From: Clostridia bacterium
Lineage (GTDB): Bacteria > Bacillota_A > Clostridia > Oscillospirales > CAG-272
Assembly: GCA_017626655.1 (NCBI GenBank)
Contig: JAGAIH010000490.1
Location: forward strand, 1 to 7,641
Direction of reading: 5' to 3'
DNA: 7,641 nucleotides
Made by a program: the position numbers and the translations under genes. The notes below the pieces were generated by a model. That model had not been told where the DNA came from, ran no database searches, and saw nothing but the letters and a program-made list of their open reading frames with translations. Positions 1 through 6,446 of the stretch are shown here, one piece after another (position 1 is the stretch's first letter; the number at the start of each line of letters is the position of its first letter).

Positions 1-1011
1 CTCCGCCGCATCGCGCGGGGGATCCAAAAATTTGTGATCGACAACCCCGAGCCCTTCATCATCAACTACAAGTACGAAAACCCGCCGGAAAGCATCCGCG
101 AGCCCATGTCTACCGCCACCACGGTAAACAGTCACTACCTTGTCACCCCCACCATCATGTGCAACAACACCAACAACGTGGGAGCCTCGGCGGATCAGCC
201 CTGCCCCACTATTACTACGGGGAACCGAAACTTTCTGGTGGCTCCCTCCATCGTCCCCGTGGGCTACGGCGAGCGGGAGGGTCAGATGCCCCGCGTCCAC
301 GACGTGGAGGAGCCGCTGGGCACAGTCGTCACCTCGAGCAAGCATTACCTCGTAGCCCCCACCCTCATTCAGTACCACTCCGAGACCGCCAAGGACGAGG
401 TGCGGGGTCAGTCCTGCGACGCTCCCATCATGACGGTGGACACCGCCAACCGCTACGCCCTTTCGGTGGCCGCCATCATGAAGAATTACGGCGGCGGCTA
501 CACGGGCGCGGGAAGCCCCGCAGACGCTCCTCTGGACACCGTGACGGCCAAGGACCACAATAGCCTTGTAACGGCCCACATCATGACCATGCGCCGCAAC
601 ATGGACGGCCAGAGCGCGGACGAGCCCCTTTCCACGGTCTCCTGTAGCGGCGCCCACCACGCCGAGGTGCAGGCGTTCCTCCTCAAATACTACTCGGACG
701 GCCACGCCATGCCAATGGACGAGCCCGCCGATACCATCACCACCAAGGACCGCTTCGCCCTGGTGACCATCCACGGCGAGGAGTATATCATCACCGACAT
801 CCGTATGCGGATGCTCCAGCCCCGCGAGCTGTTCAACGCCCAGGGCTTCCCCGCCGACTACGTCATCGACACCGATGCCGACGGTGTCCCCTACCCCAAG
901 ACCAAGCAGGTGGCGCGGTGCGGGAACGCCGTCACCCCACCCGTTCCCGCCGCCCTGGTGCGGGCGAACCTGCCCGAGCTGTGCGGTGGGGAGAAAGGAG
1001 AGAGCGCATGA
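1..1011 (+). CDS. DNA (cytosine-5) methyltransferase, C-terminal part (5' truncated by window edge)
   Basis: The reading frame is open from base 1 (it reads LRRIARGIQKF before a GTG at 34), so the gene begins outside the window and the GTG is not its start. About 336 residues are visible. Counting from base 1, motif IX lies near residues 270-285 (RMLQPRELFNAQGFPADYV) and motif X near 306-318 (RCGNAVTPPVPAA), the closing motifs of C5 cytosine methyltransferases, which methylate cytosine in duplex DNA using S-adenosylmethionine. The catalytic Pro-Cys and SAM-binding motifs must lie upstream. The stretch between motif VIII and motif IX, where the target-recognition domain sits, is filled by about seven tandem modules ending in EPLxTVTTxxxxxLV. 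The stop overlaps the next start (ATGA), implying translational coupling. In a phage the likely role is self-protection from host restriction or marking of its own DNA; this role and the target sequence are inference. Confidence 0.9.
   Translation, partial: LRRIARGIQKFVIDNPEPFIINYKYENPPESIREPMSTATTVNSHYLVTPTIMCNNTNNVGASADQPCPTITTGNRNFLVAPSIVPVGYGEREGQMPRVHDVEEPLGTVVTSSKHYLVAPTLIQYHSETAKDEVRGQSCDAPIMTVDTANRYALSVAAIMKNYGGGYTGAGSPADAPLDTVTAKDHNSLVTAHIMTMRRNMDGQSADEPLSTVSCSGAHHAEVQAFLLKYYSDGHAMPMDEPADTITTKDRFALVTIHGEEYIITDIRMRMLQPRELFNAQGFPADYVIDTDADGVPYPKTKQVARCGNAVTPPVPAALVRANLPELCGGEKGESA
85..771 (+). repeat. Seven tandem protein repeats in the methyltransferase recognition region
   Basis: The translated sequence repeats about every 32-39 residues. 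The recurring core is (A/D)(D/E)xPLxTVTT, then a short variable stretch, then LV. Versions seen are REPMSTATT, ADQPCPTITT, EEPLGTVVT, CDAPIMTVDT, ADAPLDTVTA, ADEPLSTVSC and MDEPADTITT. Between the cores are linkers often beginning with IM or a similar hydrophobic pair and containing N/G-rich segments. The repeats are evident in protein, not as exact DNA copies, so the duplications are old or the copies have diverged under selection. Confidence 0.8.
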
Positions 1012-1313
1012 CCGACACCGACAAGATGGCCATTGAGGAGATTGCGAGGATCATCTGCGGAAACGACAGGAATTGTCGCGATTGCGGGCATAACAGCGCG
1101 GTAAGAGAGTGCGGGTGCTTATTCTACGCGAAACGCATTTACGAGCAAGACTACCGCAAGCAGAGCGAGGGGGAGTGGTTGGAGCAAGTAAGAGTTTCAA
1201 AAGAAGGTAAACCGTTGTTACGCCACTATAAATGCAATTTATGCGGTGTGTATCTTGCGACACAAGCTAACTACTGCCCCAACTGCGGCGCGAAGATGAA
1301 AGGCGGTGAGTGA
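1008..1313 (+). CDS. Small Cys-rich phage protein with C-terminal zinc ribbon (101 aa)
   Basis: The start is the ATG at 1008, overlapping the methyltransferase stop as ATGA, with AAAGGAG at 994-1000 as ribosome-binding site. The N-terminal half carries C17, C23, C26, C35 and C37 followed by AKRIYEQDYRKQ, an arrangement common in small proteins of Clostridia phages. The C-terminal half is a classic zinc ribbon, C76-x2-C79 and C90-x2-C93 (YKCNLCG ... YCPNCGAKM). No enzymatic domain is visible. A nucleic-acid or protein-binding accessory role is plausible, but the function is unknown. Base composition drops in this gene: bases 1201-1260 have 24 G/C of 60, against about 63 % in the exonuclease gene downstream. 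Confidence 0.85.
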   Translation: MTDTDKMAIEEIARIICGNDRNCRDCGHNSAVRECGCLFYAKRIYEQDYRKQSEGEWLEQVRVSKEGKPLLRHYKCNLCGVYLATQANYCPNCGAKMKGGE

Positions 1314-1314
1314 T

Positions 1315-1524
1315 ATGGCACGATATTGCCGATACTGCGCGAATTTGGTCTATGGGGATAGTTGCTATTGCGAGGTAAAGCGCAAGTGTTTGAATTATGA
1401 CAGTTGCAAGAGACCGAACAAATGCAAGGATTTTGAACTGAATCCGATAGACGCATTGGGAGAAAATCCCAAGGACTACAAACCACGCTCGCACGATAAA
1501 AAGATGGAACAAATATCTATTTGA
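1315..1524 (+). CDS. Small Cys-rich hypothetical protein (69 aa)
   Basis: I choose the ATG at 1315 because AAAGGCGG at 1299-1306 is well placed for it. The in-frame GTG at 1306 would sit inside that site and overlap the preceding stop. The protein has seven cysteines (5, 8, 17, 19, 25, 31 and 37) in its first 40 residues, compatible with one or two zinc sites, then a conserved-looking tail NPIDALGENPKDYKPR. The CKRPNKCKDF segment followed by such a tail resembles small unannotated proteins of Firmicutes phages. There is no membrane segment or signal peptide. Like its upstream neighbour it has low GC (bases 1381-1440 are 24 G/C of 60) and less GC-biased codons than the rest of the array, suggesting the two were acquired together. 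Function unknown. Confidence 0.75.
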   Translation: MARYCRYCANLVYGDSCYCEVKRKCLNYDSCKRPNKCKDFELNPIDALGENPKDYKPRSHDKKMEQISI

Positions 1525-1536
1525 AAGGATCCAACC

Positions 1537-2370
1537 ATGATTGACCACCCCCTCGGCCTCCGCATGAGTAACGCCAAATACCACGCCCACCCCGCCCTGT
1601 CCCGCTCCAAGCTCTTCTGGCTCACCCAATCCCCCGCCTACTTCCGCTACCGCATGGATACCCCCTCCCCCGCCACCGATGCCCTGACCTTCGGCTCGGT
1701 CTTCCACAAGCTGGTCCTGGAGCCCCGCTACTTCTCCCGTGAGTTCCTGATCGCCCCCGAGATCAACCGCCGCACCAATGCCGGTCGGGAGCAGTACGCC
1801 ACCATCATGGCCCGAGCCGAGGCAGGACGCCGCACCGTCATCGAGCAGGATCTGTACGATCTCGCCGCCGCTATGCGGGACAGTCTCCTCAAGAACCGCT
1901 ACGCCCGACTCCTTCTGGACGGGGCCCAGGTGGAGCGCTCCTTCTTCTGGACCGACGAGATCACCGGCACGAAATGCAAGTGCCGTCCCGACGCAATCAA
2001 CATCATCGGCGGTACGGCGTACATCATCGACCTCAAATCCTGCCTCCACGCCACTCCCCGCGCCTTCCAGAAGGACGCCGTCGCCTACGGCTACCCCCTC
2101 CAGACCGCCATGTGCAGAGAGGGCGTGCGCCGCGCCACGGGGCTGGATTGCAGGTTCATCTTCGCCTGCGTGGAGAAGTCCGCGCCCCACTTTGTCGCCC
2201 TCTACGAGGCGGACGAGCTGTTTCTCCGCTACGGGGAGGATCAGATGCGGGAACTTCTGGACCTCCATCACGACTGCACCGTATCCGGCAACTGGTACGG
2301 CTACGGCGGTCCCAAGGAAACCGTCATGTCCCTGTCCCTCCCCGATCACATCGCCAAAAATTACTTATGA
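1537..2370 (+). CDS. PD-(D/E)XK exonuclease, DUF3799 / RecE-like (277 aa)
   Basis: Likely a 5'-3' duplex DNA exonuclease that makes single-stranded tails for phage recombination. Visible elements in family order are LSRSKLFWL (residues 21-29, the LSxSxLxxL entry motif), GSVFHKLVLEP (53-63) with H57, E133 in AQVERS, RPD at 150-152 supplying the metal-binding Asp, and DLK at 165-167 as the (D/E)xK catalytic pair. The helix that follows reads YGYPLQTAM. The usual QxxxY of this superfamily appears as QTAMC (189-193), with Cys in place of Tyr. The ATG at 1537 is preceded by AAAGGA at 1524-1529. Length and motif spacing fit the RecE/DUF3799 group. No RecT- or Erf-like annealing protein is recognisable beside it; the unknown gene immediately downstream is the positional candidate. 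Confident of fold, less so of exact substrate. Confidence 0.85.
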   Translation: MIDHPLGLRMSNAKYHAHPALSRSKLFWLTQSPAYFRYRMDTPSPATDALTFGSVFHKLVLEPRYFSREFLIAPEINRRTNAGREQYATIMARAEAGRRTVIEQDLYDLAAAMRDSLLKNRYARLLLDGAQVERSFFWTDEITGTKCKCRPDAINIIGGTAYIIDLKSCLHATPRAFQKDAVAYGYPLQTAMCREGVRRATGLDCRFIFACVEKSAPHFVALYEADELFLRYGEDQMRELLDLHHDCTVSGNWYGYGGPKETVMSLSLPDHIAKNYL

Positions 2371-2387
2371 GAAAGGAAAATACCATC

Positions 2388-2966
2388 ATGGCCAACCCCA
2401 CCAAGACCCACTACAAGAAGCTCCTCAACCCCGACTATCTGGGCGCCTACGCGCTGGAGGAGGGGCGGGACATCATCCTCACCATCCGCGCCGTCAAGCA
2501 GGACACCGTCATCGGCACCGACGGCAAAAAGGAGGTCTGCTCGGTCTGCCACTTCATGGAAAACGTCAAGCCCATGATCCTCAACGCCACCAACTCCAAG
2601 ACCATCGCCAAGCTCTTCGGCTCTCCCTACGTGGAGGACTGGATCGGTAAGCCCATCCAGATCGGTACCGAAAAGGTCAAGGCCTTCGGGGATATCTGGG
2701 ACGCCCTCCGCGTCCGTCCCTTCCACCCCCAGGTGGGTGAGATCCCCACCGTCTGCGCCGACTGCGGGGCGAGCATTGAGGCCGCCGGCAAGCTGACCCC
2801 CGCCGAGACCGCCGCCTACACCCACAAGAAGTACGGCCGTCCCCTCTGCGCCCGCTGCGCCACCGCCGAGGCCGAAAAGCGGAAGGAGGCAGAGCTGGGG
2901 GACTCTGCTGCTACCTCTGCAAGCTCTCTGGATGCCGCGCTGGCGGGTGAGACCGCCGCCGAGTAA
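2388..2966 (+). CDS. Phage protein of unknown function with C-terminal zinc ribbon (192 aa)
   Basis: The ATG at 2388 has AAAGGA at 2372-2377. An earlier in-frame ATG at 2367 overlaps the exonuclease stop but lacks a comparable site. Residues 1-112 form a conserved-looking domain (HYKKLLNPDYLGAYAL, then a strand-rich run RDIILTIRAV, HFMENVKPMILNATN, GSPYVEDWIGKPIQI, VKAFGDIWDALRVRP), which I recall only as an unnamed protein of Firmicutes phages. A two-pair zinc ribbon follows at C123-x2-C126 and C154-x2-C157. The last 30 residues are Ala/Glu-rich and probably disordered. Its place between a recombination exonuclease and SSB, and its alternating strand pattern, make a single-stranded DNA-binding or annealing role a reasonable inference, but no sequence motif proves it. 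Confidence 0.8.
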   Translation: MANPTKTHYKKLLNPDYLGAYALEEGRDIILTIRAVKQDTVIGTDGKKEVCSVCHFMENVKPMILNATNSKTIAKLFGSPYVEDWIGKPIQIGTEKVKAFGDIWDALRVRPFHPQVGEIPTVCADCGASIEAAGKLTPAETAAYTHKKYGRPLCARCATAEAEKRKEAELGDSAATSASSLDAALAGETAAE

Positions 2967-2978
2967 GGAGGCTTGACC

Positions 2979-3413
2979 ATGTCCCTCAACCTCAACAAGA
3001 TCATCCTCGCGGGCCGCCTCGTGGCCGACCCCGCGCTGAAGAACACCAACAACGGGACAGCCGTGGTCACCTTCCGCATGGCGGTGAACCGTCGCTTTCC
3101 CTCCCAGAATGGCCAGACCGAGGCCGACTTCTTCCGCCTGACCGCCTTCGGTAAGACCGCCGAATTCATCACAAGGTATTTCACCAAGGGCATGGCCATC
3201 TGTGTCTGCGGACGCATGGAGAACCGCTCCTGGACCGACCAGAGCGGGCAAAAGCGCACGGTGGACGAGATCATCGTGGATGAAGCCAACTTCGTGGAGA
3301 ACAAGGGTGACTCCGTTGGGCCAGCCGCTGCCGCCTCTCCCTCGCCCGCCTATTCCGCCCCCGCCGCGCCCAAATATGAGCAGATCAGCACCGACGACGA
3401 TCTACCCTTTTAA
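2979..3413 (+). CDS. ssb: Single-stranded DNA-binding protein (144 aa)
   Basis: This is an OB-fold protein that coats single-stranded DNA in replication and recombination. The fold occupies residues 1-108: MSLNLNKIILAGRLVADP at the N terminus, then VVTFRMAVNRRF, ADFFRLTAFGKTAEFI and KGMAICVCGRMENRSW, the standard bacterial SSB order. A Pro/Ala/Ser-rich linker of about 25 residues leads to the acidic tip STDDDLPF, the classic docking peptide for partner proteins. The ATG at 2979 is chosen because TAAGGAGG at 2964-2971 is optimally spaced; a TTG at 2973 would add two residues with poorer spacing. The gene lies 12 bases after the preceding stop. The intact tip suggests it can recruit replication or recombination partners, either phage or host. 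Confidence 0.97.
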   Translation: MSLNLNKIILAGRLVADPALKNTNNGTAVVTFRMAVNRRFPSQNGQTEADFFRLTAFGKTAEFITRYFTKGMAICVCGRMENRSWTDQSGQKRTVDEIIVDEANFVENKGDSVGPAAAASPSPAYSAPAAPKYEQISTDDDLPF

Positions 3414-3414
3414 C

Positions 3415-3423
3415 AGGAGGTGA
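3415..3423 (+). promoter_or_regulatory. Near-perfect Shine-Dalgarno AGGAGGTGA
   Basis: AGGAGGTGA lies directly after the SSB stop, with seven bases before the ATG at 3431. It is the strongest ribosome-binding site in the window and fixes the start of the 75-residue Cys-rich protein. Confidence 0.85.
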
Positions 3424-3430
3424 CCGCAAA

Positions 3431-3658
3431 ATGACCGTATTCCATAACGAGTGCGTTTCCTGTCCCGACGGGCTTCCCTGCAAGGGTGTAGCCTGCCCCA
3501 ACTGCTCGGTCCCCCACGTCGCCTGCGACGAGTGCGGCACCGAGGATACCGAGACCGAGGACGGCATCTTTGCCTATGACGGGGATGAGCTGTGCCTGCG
3601 GTGCCTCCTCTCCCGCCTGATCGAGGACAAGGTCATCCGCCCGGTGACCGAGCCGTGA
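3431..3658 (+). CDS. Small Cys-rich, probably zinc-binding protein (75 aa)
   Basis: The start is well fixed by the strong ribosome-binding site upstream. Nine cysteines are present: C8, C11, C17, C22, C25, C32, C35, C55 and C58. CxxC pairs at 8/11, 22/25, 32/35 and 55/58 could make two zinc sites. The segment GIFAYDGDELCLRCLL resembles small LIM-like or ribbon proteins of phages in which a short beta hairpin precedes a final CxxC. No catalytic motif is visible. Its stop overlaps the next start as GTGA, so it is probably translated together with the primase-type zinc-finger protein and may act with it at the replication fork. That role is inference from position only. Confidence 0.8.
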   Translation: MTVFHNECVSCPDGLPCKGVACPNCSVPHVACDECGTEDTETEDGIFAYDGDELCLRCLLSRLIEDKVIRPVTEP

Positions 3659-4299
3659 CCCGTCCCCGCCACACCCGCGCCGCGTGGGTCGAGTTCGCCC
3701 GCACGGTGCGGGAGGCGGTCACCCCCCACATGGCGGCCGCTCTCTACGGCATCACCTTTGACCGCGGGGGCTTCGCTTTCTGCCCCTTCCACGGGGAGAA
3801 AACGCCGTCATTCCACATCACAAAGGACAGCCGCTCCTTCCATTGCTTCGGCTGCGGCGTATCCCCCGACGTCATTGACCTCACCATGCGTATGGAGGAT
3901 CTGGACTTCACGGGCGCGGTTCGCAGGCTCAACGAGGTCTTTTCCCTCGGTCTGCCGCTGGACGGTGAAGAGATCACCTATCAGCAAAAGCGCGAGATGC
4001 AACGCAAGCAGGCCGAGCGGATGCGGGCTGACCGCGCTGAAAAGACCGCCCGCGCCGAGTGGGACGCCCTGTGGGATGCCGCCGTGACCGAGCTGGCGGA
4101 CTGTGACCGTGCCCTGTGTGATCTCCGCGTAGGGCATCCCAAGGGAATCCCCATAGACGAGTCCACCGCCCGAGAAATGGCCGCTATCCAAGGCCGCAGA
4201 GCCTACGCGGTCTACCGTTACGAGTCCTTGCCCGACGAAAGGACCTTCACGGAGTCCAGACGGGCGGAACTGCTGAACATGGAGCGAGCATCACAATAG
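3655..4299 (+). CDS. CHC2 zinc-finger (DnaG-type) primase-related protein, no TOPRIM domain (214 aa)
   Basis: The most likely start is GTG at 3655, overlapping the previous stop (GTGA). An upstream in-frame extension to 3592 would lie inside the neighbour and reads as out-of-frame sequence. The CHC2 zinc site is C43-x2-H46-x17-C64-x2-C67 (FCPFHGEKTPSF ... FHCFGCG), the same spacing as the DNA-binding zinc domain of bacterial DnaG primase, followed by DVIDLTMRMEDLDFTGAVRRL, which corresponds to the helix after the finger. The expected RNA-polymerase and TOPRIM parts are absent. From about residue 108 the protein is a charged helical segment (QQKREMQRKQAERMRADRAEK, likely coiled coil), then a short C-terminal region. 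It probably gives template recognition for priming together with the helicase encoded next, or helps the host primase; catalysis by this protein alone is unlikely. Confidence 0.88.
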   Translation: MTRPRHTRAAWVEFARTVREAVTPHMAAALYGITFDRGGFAFCPFHGEKTPSFHITKDSRSFHCFGCGVSPDVIDLTMRMEDLDFTGAVRRLNEVFSLGLPLDGEEITYQQKREMQRKQAERMRADRAEKTARAEWDALWDAAVTELADCDRALCDLRVGHPKGIPIDESTAREMAAIQGRRAYAVYRYESLPDERTFTESRRAELLNMERASQ

Positions 4300-4334
4300 A
4301 CATCAACACCATCACATAAAAACGGGAGGAACCA

Positions 4335-6248
4335 ATGCAACCAACCCAAAACGCAACCAATCCAACCGATAAGCCCACCTTCACCGCCGAGGATTTCCGC
4401 GAGGGGGACAAGCCCTTCGCCTACCTCTGGTCTCTGCGGAAGGATCCGTTAGCCCAGCAGCAAGCCGTGGAGGAGACCAAGGCCGCGGCGGCCGCTCTGG
4501 GTGTCAAGAGCTTTTCAAATCTCTGGAAGGCCTACCAGACCTCCCAAAAGCAGAAGGCCAGGCGGGCGAGGATCCAAGCCGCCCTCCTCTCCCGTACCGA
4601 GTTTACCGACCAGCCCATGGCCCTGCTCTGCGGCGGCTACACCTGCACCGACGAGGGCGTCACCGCCATGGACGGCCGCGGTCAGGAGGTGGTGGTCTGC
4701 ACCCATCCCATCCTTCCCGTCCGCCGTCTGATCTCCACCGACGGGGGAGAGGTCAAGCTGGAGCTGGCGTGGAGGCGGGAGGGGCAGGGCTGGCGGAGAC
4801 GGGTCTTTCCCAAGTCCCAGCTCTCCTCGGCCACGGGGATCGTCGCCCTCTCCTCCTCGGATATCGCCGTCACCAGCGAGAACGCCCGCCCTCTGGTCAA
4901 GTACATAGCCGATCTGGACTCCATGAACTACGCCGATATTCCCACCGAGCGGAGCGCCGACCGTCTGGGGTGGGTCTCCCCCACCGCCTTCGGGGGAGCG
5001 GGTGACGGCGAGAAGCCACCCCAAAAGCCCGTCTTCATCCCCTACGACGAGGGTGTCCGCTTCGACGGGGAGGAGACCTTCGGGCGCATCCACGCCGCCG
5101 TCAGACCCTGTGGCGATCCCGACGCGTGGCTGGGGCTTTGCCGCTCGGTGCGGTCGGGGGAGTCGGTGGCCGCCCGCATCCTGCTGGCCGCCTCCTTCGC
5201 CTCGGCCCTGGTGGAGCCCTGCCGCGCCCTTCCCTTCTTCGTCCACCTCTGGGGCGGCTCGGGTGCGGGCAAGACCGTGGCCTTAAAGCTGGCCGCCTCG
5301 GTCTGGGCGGATCCCGAAAGCGGGAACTTCGTCTCCACCTATAACGCCACCTCCGCCTCCATGGAGCTGACGGCGGGATTTCTCCATTCCCTCCCCCTCT
5401 GCATCGACGAGCTGCAGATCGACGCGCGGAGGGATCTGGACGAGACCGTCTACCGCCTGGCCGAGGGCGTGGGCAAGGGCCGCGGCTCCAAGACCGGCGG
5501 CGTCCAGAAGACCCCCACCTGGCGGCTCTGTATCCTCTCCACGGGAGAAATGCCCATCACCGCCCAGGCCTCCCGCGGGGGCGTTCTCAACCGCTGTATT
5601 GAGATCGACTGCAAGGACACGCCCCTGTTCCGTTCTGCTCCCGCCGTGGCCAATACCGTAGCCCGGACCTACGGGCATGGGGGACAGCTCTTCGTGGACG
5701 CTCTGCGGGACATGGGGGAGGAGACTGTCTTGGCCCTCTACAACGGCTACGTGAAGGAGCTGAACCGCACCCCCGCCACAGGTAAGCAGATCATGGCCGC
5801 CGCTGTGCTCCTCACCGCCGACCGTATCGCCGATGCCTGCGTCTTTGAGGACGGCCGCGCCCTGACGGTGGAGGAGATCACGCCCTATCTGGTCACCGAG
5901 GAGGAGGCCGACGTCAACCGCCGCGCCCTCCATTGGATCTCGGACTGGGTCGCCTCCAACCCCATGCGCTTCCGCATCAACAGCTGGGGCGAATGGACGG
6001 GGGAGTGCTGGGGCCTCATCGAGCGGGACTACGTTTGCGTCATCAGCTCGGTGCTTCACGCCAAGCTGAACGAGGCGGGCTACAGTCCAACCGCCTTTCT
6101 CTCGTGGGCGAAGCGGGAGTCGGTCATCATCCCCGCCGCCGACGGAAAGTCCACCACAGCCCACCGTATCGCGGGGCAGGTCTGCCGCTGTGTCCGCATC
6201 AAACGCGGCGCCGTGGGCATCACCGAGGAATACGAGCTGGAATCGTAA
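4335..6248 (+). CDS. DUF927-domain P-loop ATPase, probable phage replication helicase (637 aa)
   Basis: The ATG at 4335 follows GGGAGG at 4324-4329. Residues 1-80 look like a mixed helical lead. From about residue 90 to 435 is the DUF927-type region with Walker A GGSGAGKT (307-314), Walker B LPLCIDEL (353-360, D358/E359), a sensor-like LCILSTGE (398-405) and an Arg in GGVLNRCIEID (R420) that could be the arginine finger. The residues after 490 (VEEITPYLVTEEEAD ... LHAKLNEAGYSPTAFLSWAKRESVI) look like a C-terminal winged-helix region of the kind found in phage and plasmid replication helicases. It probably unwinds DNA or melts the origin, using ATP, with the CHC2 protein encoded upstream. DUF927 proteins are common in phages and integrative elements, but their biochemistry is little defined, so 'helicase' is family-based inference. 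The repeat array begins right at its stop codon. Confidence 0.85.
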   Translation: MQPTQNATNPTDKPTFTAEDFREGDKPFAYLWSLRKDPLAQQQAVEETKAAAAALGVKSFSNLWKAYQTSQKQKARRARIQAALLSRTEFTDQPMALLCGGYTCTDEGVTAMDGRGQEVVVCTHPILPVRRLISTDGGEVKLELAWRREGQGWRRRVFPKSQLSSATGIVALSSSDIAVTSENARPLVKYIADLDSMNYADIPTERSADRLGWVSPTAFGGAGDGEKPPQKPVFIPYDEGVRFDGEETFGRIHAAVRPCGDPDAWLGLCRSVRSGESVAARILLAASFASALVEPCRALPFFVHLWGGSGAGKTVALKLAASVWADPESGNFVSTYNATSASMELTAGFLHSLPLCIDELQIDARRDLDETVYRLAEGVGKGRGSKTGGVQKTPTWRLCILSTGEMPITAQASRGGVLNRCIEIDCKDTPLFRSAPAVANTVARTYGHGGQLFVDALRDMGEETVLALYNGYVKELNRTPATGKQIMAAAVLLTADRIADACVFEDGRALTVEEITPYLVTEEEADVNRRALHWISDWVASNPMRFRINSWGEWTGECWGLIERDYVCVISSVLHAKLNEAGYSPTAFLSWAKRESVIIPAADGKSTTAHRIAGQVCRCVRIKRGAVGITEEYELES

Positions 6249-6263
6249 CCCCCAAGCCCCCGC

Positions 6264-6285
6264 CGTAACACCGACCGTAACACCC
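6264..6285 (+). repeat. 22-bp exact direct repeat, copy 1
   Basis: Two iterons separated by GACC form a 22-base unit that recurs exactly at 6495-6516. The shared unit includes the flanking C on each side, so the pair was duplicated as a block instead of arising as two independent iterons. Confidence 0.95.
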
Positions 6286-6327
6286 CGCGCCCCCAAAAAA
6301 TCCCTTTCGTATCAAGGGTGTAACACC

Positions 6328-6446
6328 TGTAACACCTGTAACACCGATTTCGGACATACCCAACGGTATAAATAATTTTTTAGAATAAAAGCGCAACCGC
6401 CCGCGCTATGGGGTGTGTAGGGGTTTTGGGTGTTACAAGTGTTACA
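6328..6446. repeat. 18-bp inverted repeat flanking an AT-containing spacer
   Basis: TGTAACACCTGTAACACC at 6328-6345 pairs with 6429-6446 read on the other strand, matching at 17 of 18 positions. The 83-base spacer holds the AT-rich tract at 6367-6390. The arms are iteron pairs, so this may reflect divergent binding sites on both sides of a melting region and not a functional cruciform. Confidence 0.85.

Noticed and set aside
1267..2349. 360-residue open frame on the minus strand opposite the exonuclease gene
   Set aside because: It is the antisense shadow of a gene with clear nuclease motifs; the translation is Gly/Val-rich low complexity as expected from GC-rich third positions, and no family is recognisable.
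3592..3657. Longer start for the CHC2 protein
   Set aside because: The extra residues (PAVPPLPPDRG...) overlap the preceding gene out of frame, and the GTGA overlap at 3655 gives a coupled start with a family-like length.
5283..6296. 337-residue open frame on the minus strand opposite the DUF927 gene
   Set aside because: Antisense shadow of a gene with Walker A and B motifs; Gly/Ala/Asp-rich translation without domain features. The similar minus-strand frames at 4515-5246 and 2361-3251 were rejected for the same reason.
6302..6318. Small hairpin CCCTT/AAGGG just after the DUF927 gene as a terminator
   Set aside because: The stem is only 5 bp with a 7-base loop and no T run follows, so it is too weak to call.
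6190..6375. Small plus-strand frame with a CNTCNTCNT run
   Set aside because: The CNT repeats are the translation of the tandem GTAACACCT units, and the frame begins inside the DUF927 gene without a ribosome-binding site.
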